Assembly (NCBI GenBank): GCA_017530105.1
Contig: JAFXMW010000073.1
Location: forward strand, 1 to 41,250
Length of the DNA: 41,250 bases
From: Bacteroidales bacterium
Lineage (GTDB): Bacteria; Bacteroidota; Bacteroidia; Bacteroidales; P3
Direction of reading: 5' to 3'
Part shown: positions 35,501 through 41,250 of the stretch, one piece after another
Layout of the letters: every line of letters begins with the position of its first letter
How positions within the stretch are numbered: the stretch's first letter is position 1
Position numbers and translations under genes: made by a program
The notes under the pieces: model-generated
Seen by the model: the letters and a program-made list of their open reading frames with translations, nothing else
Told to the model about the DNA's origin: nothing
Databases searched by the model: none

Positions 35501-35945
35501 TGAGGTGGCCCGTGGTCTATGTGATATGAAGATGTTGAACAAAGCCCCACAAGCTGCCGATTGTGATATTTGCGGTGAACGGAATGTGCAGTATACCGAT
35601 GGACAAGGTACTCGTGTTATAAATGTCGATGAGGAATTGAGTGGTGATTATTTTGCCAATAGCATGAATAACTTTAATTTTGGTAGAGCTGAGAATTTGG
35701 AGAAATTCATGCAAATATTCTTTGATTTTGTTTCGACAAAGACTGATTTGTGCAAAGATGCCAAAAATCTGTTAAGTGATGCCATTTCCTCGCTGCCAAA
35801 TCATTTCAAGACTAATATAACAAATCACGACACAGAATACAAGAAAGCGTTACGCAACAATTCTGACGGGTTCCATTATCACCAACCTATCATTATCGCG
35901 GAAGCACTTTATTTGCAAAATGTGTTAATAGAAAAAGTGTTCTAA
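32574..35945 (+). CDS. Very large actin/Hsp70-like ATPase-domain protein
   Basis: The 1123-residue protein has an unrecognised N-terminal region (about 1-550) and an actin/Hsp70-type ATPase domain behind it. Phosphate-1 motif GFDFGSNNTC begins at Gly559, phosphate-2 GIDVGGSTSDILLL at Gly775, and an adenosine-type motif FSFGKGG at about 920. A WGYPGSMMESDRN segment between them is like the connecting region in such ATPases. No signal peptide or membrane span, so it is cytoplasmic. The C-terminus (residues about 980-1123) contains CDICGER but no recognised domain. It lies between the tubulin-like gene (22 bases) and the repeat protein (7 bases), and may be the ATP-driven motor or chaperone of the system. 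Confidence 0.8.
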   Translation: MAKALLIKSYTQKTGSQGVWNTLDDAVSYVQGINTGKLLENLTADKINALISGVPSPWARAKLFKFAFDTITHPDPNIEEAGLTQFYQILVGEWKGLVAVLGLFGDRIRISDPIYMPLNGDEYNIVSAFGRMLFSDKDLWSNQEALAASPDAQPYIQLIYYNDTLIGGTSPMTAFFTGVDYSNLSGDTTDIPWYRNGVFEDPTKYLDPSSLQKVYLFVKNMNSNAASFEKMLNSQRNGNPKLSIDGFKKLSRDWESELKKKGGNTLSERGPIAQYDNLQCPFSILLKSEVPVYLKPDFTFSYSDGEGYKQVGDIQGLLSSERFVVGWTEEKDTNPKLSDSVMHYLTVKDIRDGSCSYFTLPLSERGLEIFQNKLGGLLGQRNDGNAKLSAEITDAGKLAVTMEVEIDGEWTKLNKREYTISWQVIPAKVIMWPNFVSENWNKYYVYSEFTNEAKQKFVPMFKVGGQLIKTIDGEILTADYEPRAGETKQVEVKQLVKYQSGIDESLPKYNISEFDKPIFGLVATAKDGGKDYRAGYLVLRSDKVKDLSSVDMKSNAIIGFDFGSNNTCVFFNADNRGPEPIKFENYRAVMVGRENMDMRSLATNDELLFFSNYPSLDGQVKSWLHEHDSRFNPYSQSDEISGGVPVYRPNVQVREMTEYVITTQAGTMHYNMKWLDDDKGLMKKRAFLKTVWVQACAYLYTHQIRPTQIGWGYPGSMMESDRNILEQTFNMLCSLTPISGKKPTLLPTLTTESEAVCSFALGQKYALGTNNIMLGIDVGGSTSDILLLAKGHDSSDTLMRESSVRMAAGIFFGAVTRSDEFRKALVTFHESGKVKNLHVENIQEILSSKEKAPYYLNNIFDQLKTSDEYEALYTSLSERAKRVFTIPAYVTGMLLFYSGMMIGRAIKDNQLSSVQNVDIFSFGKGGRLFHWLSNATAPRVVSQYYADCVNAGIACVSESLHLTVTYDNSTSEFNKSEVARGLCDMKMLNKAPQAADCDICGERNVQYTDGQGTRVINVDEELSGDYFANSMNNFNFGRAENLEKFMQIFFDFVSTKTDLCKDAKNLLSDAISSLPNHFKTNITNHDTEYKKALRNNSDGFHYHQPIIIAEALYLQNVLIEKVF

Positions 35946-35952
35946 AACGTAT

Positions 35953-38439
35953 ATGGAACAATTGGTTCTATATGTGGATAAGTATTATATCATTGGAGTT
36001 CGATGTTCCGATGGTATTTGCCGCACCATTCGATTGCCTAATGGAGAGGACCGTATCTGGCTGTATTTCTACGAAGATCTAGCCCACAATGAGGTGACTT
36101 ATGGTAAGCAATACGAAACCTCATGCCTTAATCGTGACATACACTATTACGGTGATATCTTTGAGAATATTTGTGATAGTCGAATGATGTTCACTCAGTA
36201 TGACCACCAAAGCGAACTACGGGACATATTCTCTGTCTCAGGTCTTTTTGATCATTTGAAGAGCCCATTCAAAGAAAAGGATAACATTAATTCATATATC
36301 TCCTTTTCTCAGAATATCGGGCCTGCAGCACGTTCAATTTTCATTGAAGAATTGGAAGAATCAGGGGTCAGTGTAAAACTTCGTGTTGCTTGGCCAGAAC
36401 AACTTGCATTAGAATCGCTGCAGCGAAAATCACGGCTTGATTTATCGGGAGACCTTCTTGTGCTTAATGCATTGGGAGACAACATGTATTTCTCTACTTA
36501 TCGTTTTAGTGATGATTTGTTTGTTAGAATGAATGCTGATTGTCTTCCAGGAATGGGTATGGATGTGAGAGTTCGTGCATTAGTCGAAGATGTGGTTGAG
36601 AAAGCGAATTGGAATGATGCGTATCTTAAAACCAAGGAAGAAAAAGAATATGAACGTCAGCGATTAAAAAGACTCTTTGGCACGGAATGGATACAGAGAC
36701 TTGATGCCACACGTCAAGGGAGGCCACTTTGTATTGGTAATTTCTATTTTGCAAACGCAAAATACAATACATTAAGCGTTACAATACAATCCTCGGATAT
36801 AGACAGACGCACCGATGCGGTTGTGAATGACATTGTAAGAGAAGTTTCGCGTACAATCTCGAAATATTCAGTTAAGAATATCGTAATGCTCGGCGATACT
36901 TTCACCAACAGCATGTTTGAGCAGGCGATTAGAGGAAAACTTACAGTAAACAACGAAGCAGTACTCCGTATTCCGACCTCATCATTGTATGAAATCCTCG
37001 GAGTGTATCCTATCATTGATGATGTCCAATTCTCTTCCATAGAAAAGAGGTTTGTGAAAGATGCGGATGCAGAACGTATTCGTATTGAAAATGCCATACG
37101 TGAAGAGGAGGAACAAAAAAATGCAGAGTTAGAGCTGAAAAGAAAAGGAGAGGAGGAAAAGGCGCGTACAGAAGCTGAGAAATGGTATCGAACAGAAATG
37201 CAGAGTGCTTATGAATATGAGGGAAAACAAGAATACCAAAAGATGCTTGATGCTTGCGAGCAGGCATTAAAACACAAACCAGGGGACGAAGAAGCGGAAA
37301 AGAAGAAAATTGATGCAATCGGCTATCTGAAAAAGGAGGAATTATCAAGCAAACAATATACTGATTCGATTACCAAAGCGAAAGAATATTATTCCAACTC
37401 ACGGTACCAAGAAGCCCTTGCTTTAAGTGAGGTGGCACTTAATTTTTGTCCGGATTCTGCGGAAGCAAGCCGCATAAAAACAGATGCACTAACTGCCTTA
37501 AATAGAGCATCACGCATTCAAGATTTTGTTACGAGTGCCAATGTTTACATTAAGCAGCAGATGTATGAGAGTGCGGAGAAGGAATTGAATAAGATTCTCA
37601 ATTTGGATAGTCAAAACGAGGACGCTTTAAGATTGATGGAACATTTAGCAGAACGGAAATCTTTTATTGATGGCTTATCCGCACAGTTTTCCAAGGCGGA
37701 GAAGGAAGAAGACATGGAAGTCCTTCAATCTTTATATGAGAAAATTAAAGATACTGATTCTTCGCTTGCAAAGTCATGGCTAAACAGAATTAATGCAGTC
37801 AAACGACTAATAGAGAGTAAACGGAAGACTTTAACGCAGTTGTCGGAAATTCGAGAACAAATTGACTCTGCAGAATTTAATGACGACTGGGAGCAAGTTG
37901 TTTCTCTCTGTAAGAAAAGCCTTGCAATAAAGAGCCAAAAGGATATTAATGAGAAACTGGTTAGAGCACAACGGAAGGTTGAAAAAATAAAAGAAAAAAG
38001 AGATTATCAACAAAAGATAGACCTAATACAATTGCTTATTAATGATAGTAAATTAAGTGATGCGAAAAAAATATTAACGGATTTTCAAGAACAATATCCA
38101 GATAAGCAGACGGTATCTAAGAAATTTTTGGGGGCAATTTTTAAGGCAGAAGAGGTATTAGAGATGGAACTTCGCAAAAAGAAGACAGTATCTCACAGAA
38201 AAGAACCAGAATCGAAAGAAAATAAGAGGAAAGAACCTAAAGAAAAAACTAAGCAAGCAAAACCTGATTTCTTTGAGGATGACACGACTTCGCCAACAAA
38301 GAAGACATCAAGTAAAAAAGATGATACAAAACCACACCCTACGATAAAAAACAATCCCAAAACTGGAATTGACTTTTTCGATAATGAAACCCAACCAGAG
38401 GAAATAAAAAAGATAAGTATAAACGATTTCAAATTTTAA
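35953..38439 (+). CDS. Repeat/coiled-coil protein with possible degenerate actin-like N-terminus
   Basis: The 828-residue protein has three parts. Residues 1-365 show a pattern like a degraded actin/Hsp70 fold: LYVDKYYIIGVRCSDG near the start, DLLVLNALGDNMYF (from 167) and NIVMLGDTFTNSMFEQ (from 309), with the usual catalytic residues missing. Residues about 368-420 are a Glu/Lys/Arg coiled coil. From about 405 to 720 are TPR-like helical repeats, such as YEGKQEYQKMLDACEQALKH and NSRYQEALALSEVALNF. The tail is basic and low-complexity, with PDFFEDDT and IDFFDNET near the end. The family was not recognised. It probably scaffolds the large ATPase encoded 7 bases upstream. Confidence 0.65.
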   Translation: MEQLVLYVDKYYIIGVRCSDGICRTIRLPNGEDRIWLYFYEDLAHNEVTYGKQYETSCLNRDIHYYGDIFENICDSRMMFTQYDHQSELRDIFSVSGLFDHLKSPFKEKDNINSYISFSQNIGPAARSIFIEELEESGVSVKLRVAWPEQLALESLQRKSRLDLSGDLLVLNALGDNMYFSTYRFSDDLFVRMNADCLPGMGMDVRVRALVEDVVEKANWNDAYLKTKEEKEYERQRLKRLFGTEWIQRLDATRQGRPLCIGNFYFANAKYNTLSVTIQSSDIDRRTDAVVNDIVREVSRTISKYSVKNIVMLGDTFTNSMFEQAIRGKLTVNNEAVLRIPTSSLYEILGVYPIIDDVQFSSIEKRFVKDADAERIRIENAIREEEEQKNAELELKRKGEEEKARTEAEKWYRTEMQSAYEYEGKQEYQKMLDACEQALKHKPGDEEAEKKKIDAIGYLKKEELSSKQYTDSITKAKEYYSNSRYQEALALSEVALNFCPDSAEASRIKTDALTALNRASRIQDFVTSANVYIKQQMYESAEKELNKILNLDSQNEDALRLMEHLAERKSFIDGLSAQFSKAEKEEDMEVLQSLYEKIKDTDSSLAKSWLNRINAVKRLIESKRKTLTQLSEIREQIDSAEFNDDWEQVVSLCKKSLAIKSQKDINEKLVRAQRKVEKIKEKRDYQQKIDLIQLLINDSKLSDAKKILTDFQEQYPDKQTVSKKFLGAIFKAEEVLEMELRKKKTVSHRKEPESKENKRKEPKEKTKQAKPDFFEDDTTSPTKKTSSKKDDTKPHPTIKNNPKTGIDFFDNETQPEEIKKISINDFKF

Positions 38440-38458
38440 TCTTAAAAAAATTAATGTT

Positions 38459-39037
38459 ATGGCAGAAGTCCAATTAAAAAAGAAAGTAACCCTTAAACGT
38501 AAAGGGGAATCCGCAGCTTTTACCTTCAATGGCAAGCTGAAAGTCAAACTTATATGGGGAACAGATACTGACCAGGATCTCTGTATCTTCTTCAAAAAGA
38601 AGAATGGTGAGGTCGGCGGCGTGTTCAGCAATGAGTATCGCAACAAAAAAAGCGACTTGGGTAATCTGAACGAGTTCCCGTATATGCTTCACATGGGCGA
38701 CAATAAAGAACCCCAACCTGGTGGAGAGGAAGTCGAGCAGATCAATGTTGCTCGTCTTGATGAAATCGACACAGCCTATGTCTGTGTTGTGAACTATGGC
38801 GCTGCAATCGACGGAGAGGATGTAACTTTCGCTCAAGACCATGCTCGAATTGAGTTGCAAAGTGACTCCGGTGATTATCTGGAAGTGTTGGCAAATTCGG
38901 AAGACCATGGCCACGTCTATTGTGTATGCTCCATCAAGAATGCCAATGGGGAAAATTCGCTTATGAACGAAAGCCGTGTTATGGACCTTAACACAGCATT
39001 CGAGGAGATTCCTGGCTTCTCCCTGATTTGCAATTGA
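38459..39037 (+). CDS. TerD-family protein (tellurium-resistance/stress domain)
   Basis: The 192-residue protein has the TerD domain. VKLIWGTDTDQDLCIFFKKK (Asp36, Asp38, Asp40) gives the acidic calcium-binding cluster. GVFSNEYRNKKSDLGNLNEF, YMLHMGDNKEPQPGGEE and INVARLDEIDTAYVCVVN follow, then a C-terminal MDLNTAFEEIPGF. TerD domains bind Ca2+ and occur in stress, tellurite and phage-related systems. The first residues VQLKKKVTLKRKG are shared in spirit with the next gene. No TerB, TerC or TerZ companion is in the window. Cytoplasmic. Confidence 0.88.
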   Translation: MAEVQLKKKVTLKRKGESAAFTFNGKLKVKLIWGTDTDQDLCIFFKKKNGEVGGVFSNEYRNKKSDLGNLNEFPYMLHMGDNKEPQPGGEEVEQINVARLDEIDTAYVCVVNYGAAIDGEDVTFAQDHARIELQSDSGDYLEVLANSEDHGHVYCVCSIKNANGENSLMNESRVMDLNTAFEEIPGFSLICN

Positions 39038-39049
39038 TTTGATTGAATT

Positions 39050-39673
39050 ATGGCACAGATTAAGAGAAAAGTTTCACTTCGCCAAAAAACTACTGGCAAC
39101 GAGGTGACGGCTGCACCCTTAACACCAACTAAGCCCAAGAAACCATGGTGGCCATGGTTATTGGTCGGAGTTTTAGTGTGTGGTGTCATCATTTTCTTGA
39201 TGACTCGTGGTAAAGGTGATGCCAATGACATTTTGGAACAGTCTACAGAACAAATAGAAGAAGACGTGCCCGCACAGGATGTTCCTAACGTGGCAGAACC
39301 AGAGTCTAAAGAGAATGGTACAGGAGAATCAACCGATGAGCAATCAACGGTACAAAACGAAACTCTTACGCCAGAACCTTCCCAGAAAGCCTCTGACATG
39401 AATACTTCGCCACAGCAAAACCAAGGCTCTCCAGCTAACAAGCAGCAAGCTACGCCGAAGACTCAAGTTCCTCAATCCACTGTACAAAACAACGCATCTG
39501 CCTCACGTAGTATGACTATGTCTGAAGCAAATGGTACAATAGAGGAGGAGGCTTGGCGTACCATCCGTGGCAATTATGGAAATGGAGCTGCTCGCAAAAA
39601 GGCTTTGGGAAGCAGATATGAAGAGATTCAGGCAAAAGTCAATGATTATTATCGCGAAGGGAAAGTTTATTAA
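39050..39673 (+). CDS. Single-span protein with Cpl-7-like (CW_7) wall-binding motif
   Basis: The 207-residue protein starts MAQIKRKVSLRQKTTG, a basic N-terminus similar to the start of the TerD protein. A Pro/Trp-rich segment and one transmembrane helix follow (residues about 34-52, WWPWLLVGVLVCGVIIFLM). The region 55-160 is polar and disordered (Glu, Gln, Pro, Ser, Thr). The last 45 residues (TIEEEAWRTIRGNYGNG, ARKKALGSRYEEIQAKVNDY) match the pattern of Cpl-7/CW_7 peptidoglycan-binding repeats: a GNG motif followed by RK..LG.RY..IQ..VN. Topology would place the N-terminus inside and the wall-binding part in the periplasm, linking the cytoplasmic components to the cell wall. Confidence 0.7.
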   Translation: MAQIKRKVSLRQKTTGNEVTAAPLTPTKPKKPWWPWLLVGVLVCGVIIFLMTRGKGDANDILEQSTEQIEEDVPAQDVPNVAEPESKENGTGESTDEQSTVQNETLTPEPSQKASDMNTSPQQNQGSPANKQQATPKTQVPQSTVQNNASASRSMTMSEANGTIEEEAWRTIRGNYGNGAARKKALGSRYEEIQAKVNDYYREGKVY

Positions 39674-39682
39674 CCCTATATC

Positions 39683-39721
39683 AAGGGTGTTACCACGATG
39701 CTTACTGATGGTAGCACCCTT
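39683..39721 (+). terminator. Intrinsic terminator or attenuator inside the cluster
   Basis: AAGGGTGTTACCA (39683-39695) pairs with TGGTAGCACCCTT (39709-39721), all 13 positions including one T-G pair, followed by a short TT. With few Us after the stem it may only partly end transcription, lowering expression of the downstream genes. Confidence 0.65.
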
Positions 39722-39747
39722 TTAAAAATGAAATACGATAAGTAAAA

Positions 39748-39927
39748 ATGATGACAGGAATAGTAATTAAAATAATTCTGTCTTTGTTCATAATATTGGT
39801 ATTACCGACCCTAGTGAATGCCAAATTAAAGAAGCACTGGCATAAATTCATAAAATGGACATGTTACATTATAGGTGCTCTATTACTTTTCTACGCTTTG
39901 ATTGACCTTATACATATCATAATATAA
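39748..39927 (+). CDS. Small two-span membrane protein (59 residues)
   Basis: From ATG 39748 (or the adjacent ATG 39751) to TAA 39925-39927 the frame reads MMTGIVIKIILSLFIILVLP, then a basic loop KLKKHWHKFIKW, then CYIIGALLLFYALIDLIHII. This gives two hydrophobic helices around a positively charged turn. It is only 59 residues, which is why a 60-residue cutoff would hide it. It fills the gap between the terminator and the next lipoprotein, seven bases before its ATG. No family recognised; small two-helix proteins often modulate larger membrane complexes, here possibly the P-type ATPase. Confidence 0.6.
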   Translation: MMTGIVIKIILSLFIILVLPTLVNAKLKKHWHKFIKWTCYIIGALLLFYALIDLIHIII

Positions 39928-39934
39928 ACCAACG

Positions 39935-40501
39935 ATGAGAAAAAAATCAATCTTGCTCACCATTGTATTACTCATGTCGTGTATTACTCATACTAACACA
40001 AATGAGTCATCCAATGAACCGACAATCTATCAACAGCAGCTGCTGGATGATGGATGGAGAATGGGAAATCCGAGAAAAGGGGATATGCCGGAAGAGTATG
40101 GTGTTACTGCCCAGTTGGGAATAGTAGATAACTACTTTGATATTGAATTGGGTGGAGATGCCGATATGGTTATTAAGATTGTTGACATACAAACTGGAGA
40201 GACTGTAAGGTACATGTTTGTGCAACATAATTCCCACACCACAATTAACGAAATACCCGCCGGGAAATACTATTTGAAATTTGCCTACGGTAATGATTGG
40301 ATGTCTCACAGTGATGGCCACCATGCAGAAGGTAAATTTACAAGAAATGTTGTATACGAGAAATCCAATGATTTCTTTGACTTCGGGAATGTAGGTTCGT
40401 TAGAGTCCGTTTCATTCAGTTTGCGGATTAAGGTCGAAAGAGACCAACGCTATGAAGATTTTTCCACAAGTATTATTACAGAAGAAGAATTTAATGAATA
40501 A
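39935..40501 (+). CDS. Lipoprotein of unknown function
   Basis: The 188-residue product has a short lipoprotein signal MRKKSILLTIVLLMSC with Cys16. The mature part contains PTIYQQQLLDDGWRMGN, DADMVIKIVDIQTGETVRYM, HTTINEIPAGKYYLKFAYGN and VSFSLRIKVERD. The middle looks like a small beta-sandwich (the GKYYLKF pattern is common in carboxypeptidase-regulatory-like or similar folds). No family was assigned. It is 20 bases before the P-type ATPase and could be a periplasmic or outer-membrane partner of the system. Confidence 0.65.
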   Translation: MRKKSILLTIVLLMSCITHTNTNESSNEPTIYQQQLLDDGWRMGNPRKGDMPEEYGVTAQLGIVDNYFDIELGGDADMVIKIVDIQTGETVRYMFVQHNSHTTINEIPAGKYYLKFAYGNDWMSHSDGHHAEGKFTRNVVYEKSNDFFDFGNVGSLESVSFSLRIKVERDQRYEDFSTSIITEEEFNE

Positions 40502-40521
40502 ATCACAAAAGGAATAATACA

Positions 40522-41250
40522 ATGGCACAGAAACATCATTACACAGGTTTGACGGATGCCGAAGTATTGGATAGCCGTCTAAAGCATGGTGTCAACATCC
40601 TGACACCTCCCGAAGAACAGTCCACTTGGGACAAAATCAAGGACTGTATGCATTATTGGTTGCTCAAACTCATTCTTGGGTTATTCGTGGCTTCAATAAT
40701 AGTAGTGTTTACTCTAAAAGTAGTGGGAGTAAGTATGCCCCATAATGTCCGGATTGGGCCAATTATTCTTGTTGTGCTTTTTTTCCTCACCTACTTGGTG
40801 GCTTATCTTGGTGGTGACTGGGACGATGAGGAACGGAAGTTCGACATGGACCCGCTTATTACTATACTGCTTGCAGCGTTGGTATTGAGTGGAGCTATCT
40901 CTTTTTATCAAGGTGTGTTTGGCGGTGAAACTGGATTTACACCATATTTTGAACCAGTGGGTATTGCTTTTGCTGTGTTATTGGCTACTGGAGTAGCACA
41001 CATACTTGAAGCCAAGAATGAAAAGACTTTTCAGGCTTTAAATGAAGTAAATGACGAGACACTTGTTAAAGTAATACGCAACAACAATGTCTGCCAAGTG
41101 GAACGGAAGGATATTGTTGTGGGAGACATTGTTCTTCTTAATGCAGGTGAAGAGGTGCCAGCAGACTGCATCCTATTAGAAGCTGAGCGTCTTAGCGTTA
41201 ATGAATCGTCGTTGAATGGAGAATCCCTTGCTTCTCATAAAACTACAATA
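40522..41250 (+). CDS. P-type cation-transporting ATPase, calcium type (3' end outside window)
   Basis: The frame from ATG 40522 is open to the window end (243 residues). It begins LTDAEVLDSRLKHGVNILTP, the N-terminal cation-ATPase pattern. The actuator domain follows (VKVIRNNNVCQVERKDIVVG, DIVLLNAGEEVPADC, LSVNESSLNGES at 225-235). The conserved TGES motif reads NGES, keeping the catalytic Glu234. The pair before the actuator (about 111-131 and 145-163) fits M1-M2. An additional hydrophobic pair (about 47-67 and 79-97) with a charged loop (GGDWDDEERKFD) precedes it. The phosphorylated DKTGT motif is beyond the window. With a TerD gene nearby, calcium is a plausible ion. Confidence 0.88.
   Translation, partial: MAQKHHYTGLTDAEVLDSRLKHGVNILTPPEEQSTWDKIKDCMHYWLLKLILGLFVASIIVVFTLKVVGVSMPHNVRIGPIILVVLFFLTYLVAYLGGDWDDEERKFDMDPLITILLAALVLSGAISFYQGVFGGETGFTPYFEPVGIAFAVLLATGVAHILEAKNEKTFQALNEVNDETLVKVIRNNNVCQVERKDIVVGDIVLLNAGEEVPADCILLEAERLSVNESSLNGESLASHKTTI

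Overview
The window looks like chromosomal DNA of a Bacteroidales (Bacteroidota) bacterium, probably an uncultured gut- or rumen-type lineage. Four things point there. Several intergenic regions carry the Bacteroidota promoter -7 box TAnnTTTG. The run nusB / DUF1573 lipoprotein / yajC / YbbR-like / coaE is a typical Bacteroidetes gene order. There is a large surface protein with a gliding-motility-type (CHU_C, type IX secretion) C-terminus. The membrane pyrophosphatase is of the Bacteroides type. No rRNA, tRNA, CRISPR array or insertion sequence was recognised.

Positions 1-27.5 kb are housekeeping DNA, GC-rich by eye. In order they hold: the 3' end of a YgiQ-type radical SAM gene; a topoisomerase IV/gyrase A subunit; a glycosyltransferase; hflX; a small lipoprotein; and a DUF2442 protein. 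On the minus strand follow a four-gene block (CHU_C surface protein > asd > GldH-like lipoprotein > uvrC) and hppA. hppA is divergent from argS. argS is followed by an acyl-ACP thioesterase and an S41 protease, then leuS and the nusB-to-coaE run.

Positions 27.5-29.1 kb form a boundary zone. It contains dispersed palindromic repeats, a DUF4160/DUF2442 gene pair between two 55-bp direct repeats, and about 700 bases without a conventional gene. Within those 700 bases is a possible promoter-to-terminator RNA unit. One palindromic repeat here is the exact reverse complement, over 61 bases, of a repeat near position 1.1 kb.

Positions 29.1-41.25 kb are visibly more AT-rich and hold one long plus-strand gene cluster. 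It encodes a lipoprotein with a degenerate von Willebrand A-like pattern, a small membrane protein, a tubulin/FtsZ-like protein, a very large actin/Hsp70-like ATPase, and a coiled-coil/repeat protein whose N-terminus may be a second, degenerate actin-like fold. These are followed by a TerD-family protein, a single-span protein ending in a Cpl-7-like wall-binding motif, a 59-residue two-span membrane protein, a second lipoprotein, and the start of a P-type (calcium-type) ATPase that runs off the window. This is the most interesting part. It looks like an envelope-anchored system combining tubulin-like and actin-like ATPases with TerD-type calcium or stress biology. I know of related Ter/vWA/tubulin-like neighbourhoods only in general terms, and I am not aware of a characterised system with this exact set.
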